A stretch of DNA of 64,000 nt from Cellulosilyticum sp. (GTDB lineage Bacteria; Bacillota; Clostridia; Lachnospirales; Cellulosilyticaceae), in the NCBI GenBank assembly GCA_015058045.1, contig SVDC01000002.1:1-64000 (forward strand), read 5' to 3'. The notes under the pieces were generated by a model. It was not told the DNA's origin, did no database searches, and saw only the letters and a list, made by a program, of their open reading frames with translations. Shown in pieces: positions 50,844 through 58,682 of this stretch (position 1 is its first letter; every line of letters starts with the position of its first letter). The translations under genes were made by a program, and so were the position numbers.

Positions 50844-50966
50844 AAAGAGTCGTAAATATTGCTCAATACCAAAGTTATATCAATAAGCACAACAAGCACT
50901 TTACTTGTTTTGATATACTTTCCTCTACCAAAGGATCTTTGGCATTGAGCAAATTTTACGACTCTT
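50844..50966. repeat. Long inverted repeat upstream of the initiator, candidate origin structure
   Basis: 30-base arms at 50844-50873 and 50937-50966 (AAGAGTCGTAAA..TTGCTCAAT.CCAAAG) match at 27 of 30 positions and enclose 63 bases. Within that loop is a smaller ACAAG/CTTGT hairpin. It overlaps the likely rep promoter region. It could be a replication-origin cruciform, an operator, or a target for a strand-specific protein. Confidence 0.6.
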
Positions 50967-51023
50967 AAAATTTGTTATTTAAAGTATTTACGTATATGGT
51001 ATCGTGCTTATAGATACATTTTA

Positions 51024-51054
51024 CGGTTCAGCTGTTGGTAGCCACTGAACCGCA
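51024..51054 (-). terminator. Hairpin after the 420-residue membrane protein gene
   Basis: GCGGTTCAG / CTGAACCG arms with a 13-base loop, followed by TAAAATG on the minus strand; a weak terminator. The rest of 50967-51136 holds no recognised feature. Confidence 0.45.
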
Positions 51055-51136
51055 CTTATTTATATTGTGTATCTATATTTTAAATCCGTGATAAATTATC
51101 TGTCAATTGTATTAGCTATTTATCACAAAAAGTTCA

Positions 51137-52399
51137 TTAAAACACGATAGCGTTCTTAACTAATGTTCCTGTATATATTTCCTCGTTATTTATATATAGT
51201 CCGCAAGTGTCCCCTTTATCAGTGTTGTATAAAATACTAATATCGTATCCATATATTCCTCTGGCCCACTCTACCATATCTGAATATGAAGCATTTTCCA
51301 TTACGCCTACTATGTAATTACCATTTTTAAGTTGACCTATGAATGAACGGTTATAAGATTCCTCGTCATCTTCATTCGTACTATAGGTATTAAAAATAAC
51401 TGCCTTATACCCTGTTGCAATCCATTCTGGATCAGATTTTTCTAACATCTTTTTCGTAGCATACTTATGGTCTATTACTGAAAGCTCTCCATTTGCAAAA
51501 CTAAGTGGATCACCTTCATATGCTCTTTTATTATCTGATATCCAGTTACCATCTGCATATGTAAAATTTAAAGCCTCCTCTTCATTCCAGGCAGAAGCAT
51601 TTATTCCAATAATGCCATTTGCCTCATCAGTGATTTCGGCTATAGTTTTAGCTTCATCAGTAACGACTAGCCTTGGAGTATACTTTTCTTTTTCTAAAAG
51701 GACATAAGTTACACCCTTACCCTTATAGTTATCCGATGTATACGAAAAGTCTTGTTTTTTTTCAATTACATTTTCCTGCTCTTCTACGATTTCTTCTTTG
51801 ACAGGCTCCTCTACCATCTCATCAGGCAGGGAGTTATCTATTTCAGTTGTCTCATCACCACTTATTTGCTCATTTTGCTTATTCTCCCAGTTAAATACTC
51901 CTGCAAATGGATTTTCTATCTGTGGAATTGAACTTCTAACATCACTTACTATATTCTTTAGTGGCAGCTGAGACAAAACTATAATGGCTATAAAAATAGC
52001 CGCAATACTAGTAATAAGCTTCCAAAATTTTATATTTATATTTATAAAATATAAAACTTTTTCGTTTTCATTTGCTGTTTTGCTATATATATCAGCTTTA
52101 GAGTCTGCAAACACACATAAAGCATCCGTATCTTTTAATTGTTTAAATGATACATTTCTCCAGATATAGCGGAAATTATTATCTTCACAACAAAGATCAT
52201 AAGTCACGTTTTCACTAAAAAAGTTTACCTGCTTTTCTACGCCATCAACATTTATGCTATTTGTATCAAAACAATTACAGTTTTCATATCTTTCAATTAC
52301 TTTGTGATTAATAAGATGTATTGGTACATCAAGTTCAGAAGCGTTCTTATTTAGTTTTATGTACGGATTATTACTCTGTCTAATTTCACTTATTATCAT
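51137..52399 (-). CDS. Membrane protein with phosphodiester glycosidase-like exterior domain
   Basis: 420 residues. A cytoplasmic ~120-residue domain with CNCF and CCE cysteines, one membrane helix (~130-150, FWKLITSIAAIFIAIIVL), an acidic linker, then an exterior domain (~215-420). The exterior order (GIIGINASAW ... DPLSFANGELSV ... GYDISILYNTDKGDTCGLYINNEEI) resembles NAGPA/phosphodiester-glycosidase domains, though the usual DGGGS motif reads TDKGDT, so activity is doubtful. Twelve bases after the wall hydrolase; possibly part of the transfer channel. Confidence 0.55.
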   Translation of the reverse strand: MIISEIRQSNNPYIKLNKNASELDVPIHLINHKVIERYENCNCFDTNSINVDGVEKQVNFFSENVTYDLCCEDNNFRYIWRNVSFKQLKDTDALCVFADSKADIYSKTANENEKVLYFININIKFWKLITSIAAIFIAIIVLSQLPLKNIVSDVRSSIPQIENPFAGVFNWENKQNEQISGDETTEIDNSLPDEMVEEPVKEEIVEEQENVIEKKQDFSYTSDNYKGKGVTYVLLEKEKYTPRLVVTDEAKTIAEITDEANGIIGINASAWNEEEALNFTYADGNWISDNKRAYEGDPLSFANGELSVIDHKYATKKMLEKSDPEWIATGYKAVIFNTYSTNEDDEESYNRSFIGQLKNGNYIVGVMENASYSDMVEWARGIYGYDISILYNTDKGDTCGLYINNEEIYTGTLVKNAIVF

Positions 52400-52411
52400 T
52401 ATTATTCCTCT

Positions 52412-54043
52412 TTACTTATAAAATACGTGGTCATTGATTGTGACTACAGCTTTTAAATCTCCCCAGTCTTCAGTATTTGATACACCTGAAGGTGGATTTC
52501 TAAAGTATAAAATTTCAGAATCATTTAAAACGCTTATATTACCTGCGACTGTCTGCTTAACAGCTGCAATAAGATTTTCTGATGGTGTTTCATATATAAT
52601 ATCCTGTGCATCAGTAAACTGACCTGATTGATATATTACTTCTTCTAAAGTGTTTGGATATAAAGGTGACTTCATTCTGTTTATTACAACTTCCGCAACT
52701 GCTATCCAACCATTTAATCCTTGTCCTTTTGCTTCGTGCGATACTAATTGAGCAAGTGTATATATCTGTTCTTCAGATAAACTAAGTCCTGATGTATAAA
52801 GACTCTGGCAAACTGTAAGATTGCTTACGTTATTTACTCTTTTAAATACAGTAAATGGAAATTTAGTAATTACTACAGTATTTTTTGATGATGAACAATG
52901 AATAAAGTAGCCATCACCTATATATATACCTACGTGATTTACGCTTTCTCCTCTATTTAAGAGTCCTAAATCTCCTGGCTTAAGTTCATCTTTTGATATT
53001 TCTTCCTGCGAGGACAAAATTTGTCCTGTGGAATATAAACTTTGCCAGTCACTGTATCCAGAACTTAAAAAGGCCCAGGCTACAAATCCAGAACAATCTA
53101 GTCCACGTTGTTTTCCTTCATCATTAATAGTAAACCAGGTATTATCATACCCTGCCTTATTTGGCTTACCTCCCCATAGATAAGGAACTCTTCCTATAAG
53201 AGAGCTTGCATTAGTAAGTAAGGCTACTACATTTGGATCATCGCTTGCTAGTGCAGTTTCAAGTGCTAATTTTGCACCCTCTTCTATTTCTGGAGCCATT
53301 TCAAGTTGAAGCATAATTGATTCTGATAACCCTGCAAGGTTAATACCTGACGCTGTTAAAAGTTCTGCTCTTTTATCGGCTTCAGCAATAAGCACTTCCA
53401 TTGCTTCAGTATCATCTATATCTACATGGCCATAAGTTGACAATAATTCTTCTTTTGTAATTAGATGCAGCGTGTAATTACCGTATGAAATATCTTCTGT
53501 TTCTGGCTTTACATGTTTCTTTTCTACTTTGATATTACCGTCTTCATCCTCTGTTACTATCTCATAGGTGCCTTCTTTAGTAATATACTTAACCTTTCCC
53601 TTTGAAATAGTTCCATCATCATTTTCAATTACTTCATAAGTCTTTACTGGTTTAGTATATTCAAAGGTTTCTACTTCTTTTGAATATGAAATAAACTTTA
53701 TATCATGAATAGTAAGATCCTTATTTGAAATCGTCATGTATGCAGACATTAACTCTAAATAATCTGCGCCTGCAAATATAGAATCTTTTTGGCCAATACT
53801 TTCAAGAGATGTATCCATATCCAAGTTTTCATCTATACATTCTTGTTTTATTTTATCGATTATTTCATCGTAGTCTTCCTGTAACAGGTACTGAAGTAAT
53901 GCTGTAGCTTCCGTGAGATTATCTGTTACATCATTTTTTACTTCTGCAAAGCTTACTTTATGAAGTTGCGCTAAAAAAACAAGGCTCACCAAAAGCCCTG
54001 CTATAATTTTTCTGCTTTGTCGTTTTATGTTGATTTTTTTCAT
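52412..54043 (-). CDS. Secreted bifunctional peptidoglycan hydrolase (NlpC/P60 + SleB-like)
   Basis: 543 residues. Signal/anchor (KIIAGLLVSLVFLAQLHKVSFA), a helical ~200-residue spacer with a beta insert, and an NlpC/P60 domain (~290-410): RVPYLWGGK, catalytic Cys in GLDCSGFVAWAF, His in VNHVGIYIGDGYFIH. A C-terminal SleB/cell-wall-hydrolase domain (~425-543) follows: IYTLAQLVSHEAKGQGLNGWIAVAEVVINRM. Conjugation systems of Gram-positives need such an enzyme to open the wall (VirB1/TcpG role). Confidence 0.88.
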   Translation of the reverse strand: MKKINIKRQSRKIIAGLLVSLVFLAQLHKVSFAEVKNDVTDNLTEATALLQYLLQEDYDEIIDKIKQECIDENLDMDTSLESIGQKDSIFAGADYLELMSAYMTISNKDLTIHDIKFISYSKEVETFEYTKPVKTYEVIENDDGTISKGKVKYITKEGTYEIVTEDEDGNIKVEKKHVKPETEDISYGNYTLHLITKEELLSTYGHVDIDDTEAMEVLIAEADKRAELLTASGINLAGLSESIMLQLEMAPEIEEGAKLALETALASDDPNVVALLTNASSLIGRVPYLWGGKPNKAGYDNTWFTINDEGKQRGLDCSGFVAWAFLSSGYSDWQSLYSTGQILSSQEEISKDELKPGDLGLLNRGESVNHVGIYIGDGYFIHCSSSKNTVVITKFPFTVFKRVNNVSNLTVCQSLYTSGLSLSEEQIYTLAQLVSHEAKGQGLNGWIAVAEVVINRMKSPLYPNTLEEVIYQSGQFTDAQDIIYETPSENLIAAVKQTVAGNISVLNDSEILYFRNPPSGVSNTEDWGDLKAVVTINDHVFYK

Positions 54044-54131
54044 ATTTAAACACCAAGCTCCTACTAATCATAAAAGTATGCAACCTCGGAGCGATGCTAA
54101 TTAGCGGTTAATTAATATGGTAATGATTATT

Positions 54132-54152
54132 TGCAGAGGGCTAATCTGCAAT
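54132..54152 (-). repeat. Hairpin directly 3' of the tRNA
   Basis: TTGCAGA / TCTGCAA arms around TTAGCCC, starting one base after the tRNA discriminator base. No U-run; may be a processing stem. Confidence 0.45.
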
Positions 54153-54223
54153 TGCACCATCAAGGAATCGAACCTCGGACCAAACATTTTACTGTCTGCT
54201 CTAACCAACTGAGCTAATGATAC
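54153..54223 (-). tRNA. tRNA with non-canonical anticodon arm
   Basis: 71 bases. Acceptor GTATCAT pairs fully with ATGGTGC (with G-U), D-arm GCTC-AGTTGGTTA-GAGC, T-arm CGAGG-TTCGATT-CCTTG, discriminator A, no encoded CCA. The anticodon arm is wrong: the best stem AGACA/TGTTT leaves a 6-base loop GTAAAA and no base 26, or CAGAC/GTTTG leaves an 8-base loop. U33 is not in its usual place, so the anticodon cannot be assigned (GUA and AAA are both readable). It may be degenerate or specialised. Confidence 0.7.
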
Positions 54224-54306
54224 AAAAACGCTGTGGCCAAAAATCTTTCGAATAACCACCACAGCAAAAGGTTTTATAAGGGAATATGAAAACATGTAAA
54301 TTGCAA

Positions 54307-55215
54307 TTAATAGTACTTTAGACCTAACACTTCAGCTGCGTGATCTACGCTATCAATTTCTACAAGTCCAATTCCAAGAGTATCGTTATCTGAATACCAT
54401 GCACCAAATCCAATATTTAAAATCAGCTGCACTTCTTCACCATAATTTACATCTACACCAAAAAGCTCCTTAAATGGAGTGCAAGGCTCTCCTTTTTCAT
54501 GGTCTTTTGATGTAAGAGTAAGTTTTACAATACCACGAGTTGTATACTGGTACTGTGTTCTATAAAAAAGTGACTCGTCTGTAAGCCACTCATATGAAGC
54601 TGTAATATTATTATCTACATAAAATTCTGCTAAAGCTGACGCAAAGGCTGTCATATCCATACCACCCTCTTCATCATCTTCATCTAAAAATGTATCGTCC
54701 TCAGAAAAATATGTAGGATCCAAATAAAAATCTAATACTGATGCTATATATACATCAGAATCAGAACTAACTGTTTTGTAACTCTGGCCGAAGACTGTAT
54801 CTACATAATCTTTTGCTTTTTCCATTCTAGCTTCAACAAAACTATCATCGACTGCTGCAAGCACATTCTTATTTGAGTTATACATATTTTCTAGCTCATC
54901 ACCTTCAGCTTCTCCAGGTGATCTAAATGGAATATCGTAAACGATAAATGGAACATCAGATGAGCCATCATAAGTAGTATCTGATACGAATGATGCAGTA
55001 TTCGTTTTTCTTTTATTCCATTTATGCCAGGTTGTTTCATCCATTTTGTCTGGCTCTTCAAATACGGTATAAATATCTCCAGTATAAAAGAGTCTTATAA
55101 ACAGTCCTGAAAATATGATTAAGCATATTAATGCTGTAAGTACTGCAATCTTTCCACCTTTAGTCTTAGGAAATCTTAGGTGAAAGCCTTTAAATTTGTC
55201 TTTTAATTTTGCCAA
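54307..55215 (-). CDS. Membrane-anchored transfer-channel protein candidate (VirB8/TcpC-like layout)
   Basis: 302 residues. A basic cytoplasmic start, one helix (~24-46, KIAVLTALICLIIFSGLFIRL), then an exterior part whose C-terminal ~150 residues (FASALAEFYVDNNITASYEWL ... TTRGIVKLTLTSKD ... EEVQLILNIGFG) could be an NTF2-like fold, as in TcpC/VirB8. No sequence signature confirms it. Shared-class promoter at 55263-55291; the tRNA and wall hydrolase follow downstream. Confidence 0.5.
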   Translation of the reverse strand: MAKLKDKFKGFHLRFPKTKGGKIAVLTALICLIIFSGLFIRLFYTGDIYTVFEEPDKMDETTWHKWNKRKTNTASFVSDTTYDGSSDVPFIVYDIPFRSPGEAEGDELENMYNSNKNVLAAVDDSFVEARMEKAKDYVDTVFGQSYKTVSSDSDVYIASVLDFYLDPTYFSEDDTFLDEDDEEGGMDMTAFASALAEFYVDNNITASYEWLTDESLFYRTQYQYTTRGIVKLTLTSKDHEKGEPCTPFKELFGVDVNYGEEVQLILNIGFGAWYSDNDTLGIGLVEIDSVDHAAEVLGLKYY

Positions 55216-55262
55216 CTAATCACTACCTTTCTTTTGTTATAAAACTATATCTTAATAGCTAT

Positions 55263-55291
55263 ATTATAGCATTGTATCACTTTTTAGTAAA
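55263..55291 (-). promoter_or_regulatory. AAAAGTGAT-class promoter
   Basis: Minus strand TTTACT, spacer AAAAAGTGATACAATGC (17), TATAAT; it probably serves the transfer-channel, tRNA and wall-hydrolase run. Confidence 0.75.
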
Positions 55292-55318
55292 TAAAAAATA
55301 TAATGGCTAAAATCGCCA

Positions 55319-55803
55319 TTACCACCATTTACCAAATATCGCTATAAATTCTTCCTTAGTTCCATAATGGACAAGCCAATAATCTTGGCACATCCTTTTA
55401 ATTTTAAGTTCTAACTCTCTATTAAAGTGAATGCCGTAACTTGCCATATCGTGCCAGTCAGCTCGAAGTGGAATTAAGAAATGATATTTTTCAGAATTAG
55501 TTTTATTTGAACCACCAAATATATGATGTATATGTATGGCAGCACCTGATGCTTTTGTATCTCCTGTGATAAAACACTTTGTTAAGTCATCGGTAAAAAT
55601 ACTTTCATACTTATACTTAGGCTTATAGTAAGTAGAAGTTTTAGCAGGAGCTTTCTTCACTCCTGCCTTAACCTTACTTTCATATGAACTTTTTAAACTT
55701 CTTCTTGATTGAAGAGTTTTAGTTTGTCTTAAGCCTGTTTTTGCTTTTAGTGGAGTTTTAGCTCTTAGTGGCGTTTTTTTTGTTTAAGTGTTGAATACGC
55801 CAT
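55319..55803 (-). CDS. HNH-like phage/plasmid protein split by a frameshift at an A8 run
   Basis: The C-terminal frame (CFITGDTKASG..IHIHHIFGGSNKTNSEKYHFL..LRADWHD) matches small phage HNH-type proteins. It has no good start: upstream it continues as T-P-L-R-A-K-T-P-L-K-A-K, a typical basic N-terminus of such proteins. The only start with a ribosome site, ATG 55803 (GGAG), opens MAYSTLKQKK in another frame and stops after 12 codons. The two join by a -1 shift at eight A residues (55774-55781). This is either slippage on the A-run, or a mutation or homopolymer sequencing error. Confidence 0.6.
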
Positions 55804-55814
55804 TAATTCTCCAA

Positions 55815-56009
55815 TTACTGAGCAGATGCCTGCTCGTTATTTTTTCCTAGTATTACCTCTTCATAATAAAGTAATGCCTTGGATTTTTCTTCGTTTTCAA
55901 AATCAATCTTCTCAAATCCTAGTTCATCGAACAATGGGTGAGATATAGTTGATATTGCCATATTGCATCCTCCTTGTGACCACACATAATTACCTTCGTG
56001 TTCACACAT
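55815..56009 (-). CDS. Small hypothetical protein
   Basis: 64 residues from ATG 56009 (GGGGAG upstream), reading MCEHEGNYVWSQGG and onward. An internal ATG at 55961 has an even stronger AAGGAGG and would give 48 residues (MAISTISHPLFDELGF), so two products are possible. Acidic helical C-terminus. No family recognised. Twelve bases upstream of the HNH-like gene, with its own shared-class promoter. Confidence 0.5.
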   Translation of the reverse strand: MCEHEGNYVWSQGGCNMAISTISHPLFDELGFEKIDFENEEKSKALLYYEEVILGKNNEQASAQ

Positions 56010-56052
56010 TAAATATCTCCCCACAATATATATGGAATCCGCAATTCCCTAT

Positions 56053-56081
56053 GTAATAATATTACATCACTTTTTCGCAAA
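56053..56081 (-). promoter_or_regulatory. AAAAGTGAT-class promoter
   Basis: Minus strand TTTGCG, spacer AAAAAGTGATGTAATAT (17), TATTAC; drives the small gene at 56009. Confidence 0.6.
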
Positions 56082-56160
56082 CTTCAATAAAAAGTTATAT
56101 TTAGTTGTGATATTTTTGTGAAGTGATATTTTTATAACTGTATTAGTATTTATTCTTACT

Positions 56161-56631
56161 TTATTTAGAATTTTTACTCCACTTACCTCGCTTTTTTACT
56201 TCTACAACCTTAAATTGCTCAATACTATCAGCCCTGAACTGATCAAGGCTCACATTCTTAATACTTCTTACCTTAAAGAGGCCACTAGCTATATCAAACT
56301 TATCAATAGTCTGAAGCCTTGGCTCATATTTAAAGCATGCTGTTCCTACATTAAATGCACGAGCGTCTTTCGAAAATGAACCCTTATAAGATGGCAGGGT
56401 TGACTCTGCTATATATCCAGGCACTTCTACTACGTAAAAGGAAGGATACTCCTCTACCACATATACATCCTTATCCTTCATGTGCCAGAATGGATAGGGG
56501 CTAGTGGCTCCTGCTCCATATGTGCTGTTTGTAAGTGCAAGTGTTAATTTGGTGTTTACTGTAATTTCTTTCATTTCTCTTAATCCTTTCTTAAATGCTT
56601 CCTTGATTGCTACTTCTTTTGATGCTCTCAT
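56161..56631 (-). CDS. Hypothetical beta-rich protein, about 137-156 residues
   Basis: Soluble, beta-rich (YVVEEYPSFYVVEVPGYIAE; RLQTIDKFDIASGLFKVRSI) with a basic C-terminus (KKRGKWSKNSK). The start could be ATG 56631 or, with a better AAGGATTAAGAGAA, ATG 56574 (MKEITVNTKLTLAL). No family recognised. Confidence 0.5.
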   Translation of the reverse strand: MRASKEVAIKEAFKKGLREMKEITVNTKLTLALTNSTYGAGATSPYPFWHMKDKDVYVVEEYPSFYVVEVPGYIAESTLPSYKGSFSKDARAFNVGTACFKYEPRLQTIDKFDIASGLFKVRSIKNVSLDQFRADSIEQFKVVEVKKRGKWSKNSK

Positions 56632-56743
56632 CGTCTTTTTTACCTTTGCTGCTTTTAGCAGCTCCTTTCTTTAGTTTGAAATCAGTTCTTTCGTATATGT
56701 AAATAATGGGAGAATTATTTTTTATATTCGAAAAAACTAAAAA

Positions 56744-56794
56744 TTATTTTTGATACATACCTATATAGGTTATGGCTCTCTTGAGTTCGGACAT
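56744..56794 (-). CDS. Possible 16-residue peptide
   Basis: MSELKRAITYIGMYQK, preceded by AAAGGAGAAAAA, an excellent ribosome site. It is the only candidate in the AT-rich 56632-56914 gap. It could be a leader peptide or a chance match. Confidence 0.3.
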   Translation of the reverse strand: MSELKRAITYIGMYQK

Positions 56795-56914
56795 TTTTTC
56801 TCCTTTCTAAAAATTTTTTTGAAAAAGCTAGTCGTACTTATATAGGCCCACTTTTTTGACTTTTAAACTTTTTTCTGTATTTAATATGGAAAAATTTCAA
56901 AAAAACTAAAAAAA

Positions 56915-56946
56915 TAGAGCACAAACTTAAAAAAGTTCATGCTCTA
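56915..56946 (-). terminator. Terminator of the SGNH-hydrolase operon
   Basis: TAGAGCA..AACTT / AAGTTTG..TGCTCTA arms, followed by TTTTTTTAG on the minus strand. Confidence 0.75.
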
Positions 56947-56965
56947 TCTAAAAGACTTTTGCATC

Positions 56966-57577
56966 TTATGATTCCTGTAATATGTAATTTTGAATTAAGG
57001 CATATATTGTCTTATATGTTTCTTTTGAATAATGGATACCGTCTGGTGCACTAAATCCATTTTCTACTAAATAGCTATATGTATCTATATAGTTATCTGC
57101 CACCTGTATATATGTATTATTTAAAGATTCAATCCTACTGTTTTTGACATAAGAAGATTTAGAATCTACTACAGGATTAACTGATACTACATATGTAGTT
57201 CCCTTTCCCTGCAAGTAAGTTATAACCTCTTCATATTTATCAGCATTTTTAGTATCATTTACGCCCAGGTTAAAGATATATGTATATGCTGTATACTCTG
57301 GATGCTCAGCTTCAATTGTAAGAAGTGTGTTTAATCCATCCTTTGACCACCACTTGTATCCTTTACCAACTGCTGCAATAACAAATGTATCTTCTTCTTC
57401 GGACATATGACATACATTATTGAGTCCTACTGTTCTACTATCTCCAATATATACATATGCCATCTTTTCTTCTACAACACTAGGCTCTGCTTGCTGATCT
57501 AATTCACTTGCAGATGCATTTATGCTAACACTAAACATTGCAAGCAAAGCCGATGCTAGTAATATTATCTTTCTCAT
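56966..57577 (-). CDS. Secreted SGNH/GDSL-family hydrolase
   Basis: 203 residues. Signal peptide (RKIILLASALLAMFSVSINASA), then the SGNH blocks: YIGDSRTVGL (nucleophile Ser), FNLGVND (block III Asn) and APDGIHYS (catalytic Asp and His). The family removes acyl groups from lipids, glycans or peptidoglycan. The substrate may be O-acetylated wall polymers; inference. The start overlaps the 109-residue gene by 4 bases (ATGA). Confidence 0.85.
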   Translation of the reverse strand: MRKIILLASALLAMFSVSINASASELDQQAEPSVVEEKMAYVYIGDSRTVGLNNVCHMSEEEDTFVIAAVGKGYKWWSKDGLNTLLTIEAEHPEYTAYTYIFNLGVNDTKNADKYEEVITYLQGKGTTYVVSVNPVVDSKSSYVKNSRIESLNNTYIQVADNYIDTYSYLVENGFSAPDGIHYSKETYKTIYALIQNYILQES

Positions 57578-57903
57578 TTTTTACTTTTCTTGCCTTTCTT
57601 TCCTCTATTTTCCATCTCCTTTTTATATTCCATATATTCATACAGATTTGGAAGCTTCGGTGGTTTTTCTACATATTCAACTTGAATATTCTCAGCTCCA
57701 TATTCTTTTAGTAGTCCCGCAAAAGAAACTATGGCTCCAGATGATGATACTATTTTTCGATCTATATGAACGGAGTACGTATTATAAACTGAACCATTTA
57801 TTATTAATCTGGCCACGCCTTTAGCGTCTGTAAATTTACCATTTACTATACCGTCTTGAAAATCATATATTCCAAGTGTCTGCACGTTAACATCAGGTTC
57901 CAT
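57574..57903 (-). CDS. Hypothetical protein, 109 residues
   Basis: Beta-rich first two thirds (GIYDFQDGIVNGKFTDAKGV; IQVEYVEKPPK) and a strongly basic tail (YKKEMENRGKKGKKSKK) that could bind nucleic acid. Overlaps both neighbours (11 bases with the HD gene, 4 with the SGNH gene), so it is translationally coupled. Confidence 0.5.
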   Translation of the reverse strand: MEPDVNVQTLGIYDFQDGIVNGKFTDAKGVARLIINGSVYNTYSVHIDRKIVSSSGAIVSFAGLLKEYGAENIQVEYVEKPPKLPNLYEYMEYKKEMENRGKKGKKSKK

Positions 57904-58432
57904 AATGCTTCTTACTGCTACTCCTTTCTGTGATCACTTTATCATCTGCATCTATCGGCTTATGAATTTTATATTTATCAATATACTTTCTTAACCAATC
58001 CATTTTCGCCTTTTTATTCTTATATTGTGGCGAATTTACACCACATTTTCTAGCTACTGAAGCTAAGCGTTCTTCAAAAGTAATAATTTCTCCAGGGCAT
58101 TCTTTAGAATCGATTAACATATCTGCTTCCCAGAGAAGAACTAGCTCCTTTGGAACGATTTTTGCTGAGCCTATATAGTCATTCATATAGTCCTTTGGAT
58201 TGTTACCGTGATTTTCTACTAAATCTGCATTCACAAATCCTGCTCTTTTTAATATATTCGCTCCATTCTTCTCGTGATTATACTTTGAGTGGATATATCC
58301 AATATCATGCACGAGGCCTAGGACATACATCTGCTCTGGATCAAGTCCATATTCAGGTGCGTGTTTATACATATACTCCGCAACCCCATGCATATGTAAT
58401 ATTCTATTTTTAGATATTCTTGTATCTTCCAT
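57893..58432 (-). CDS. HD-domain phosphohydrolase
   Basis: 179 residues. HD motifs: MHGVAEYMY (first His), VLGLVHDIGYIHSKYNHEKNG (HD pair) and ENHGNN, with a late Asp in LLWEADMLID. Layout as in YqeK-type or nucleotide HD hydrolases. It is not an HD-GYP. Substrate unknown; first gene of the three-gene run ending in the SGNH hydrolase. Confidence 0.75.
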   Translation of the reverse strand: MEDTRISKNRILHMHGVAEYMYKHAPEYGLDPEQMYVLGLVHDIGYIHSKYNHEKNGANILKRAGFVNADLVENHGNNPKDYMNDYIGSAKIVPKELVLLWEADMLIDSKECPGEIITFEERLASVARKCGVNSPQYKNKKAKMDWLRKYIDKYKIHKPIDADDKVITERSSSKKHYGT

Positions 58433-58528
58433 AAGTATCCCCCTTTACTATTTCAGGTCTACTAAGTATGTTTAATACTGCTGCAATTATGTTTCAAATA
58501 TACGAAACGTGTCTCCCAAGTGAAAAAT

Positions 58529-58663
58529 CTATCTGGTAACGTCGGAAACAAATGAACCAGATACAGTAGCAGGGATATTTCCCTTTATAGGCTTAATACA
58601 TATAAGTAATGCCACTATAATAACTACTACACCAATACCTATTCTTATTAATGTCTTTTTCAT
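58529..58663 (-). CDS. 44-residue membrane protein
   Basis: Starts MKKTLIRIGIGVVVIIVALL at ATG 58663 with AAGGAGGG and a second AAGGAG. One membrane helix, then a short exterior tail GNIPATVSGSFVSDVTR. Function unknown. It follows the DUF3846-like gene by 19 bases. Confidence 0.55.
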   Translation of the reverse strand: MKKTLIRIGIGVVVIIVALLICIKPIKGNIPATVSGSFVSDVTR

Positions 58664-58682
58664 ACTCCTTAACCCTCCTTTA

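Noticed and set aside
54101..54295. A 64-residue minus-strand frame across 54.1-54.3 kb
   Set aside because: It runs straight through the tRNA and its flanking hairpin; the translated sequence has no family character.
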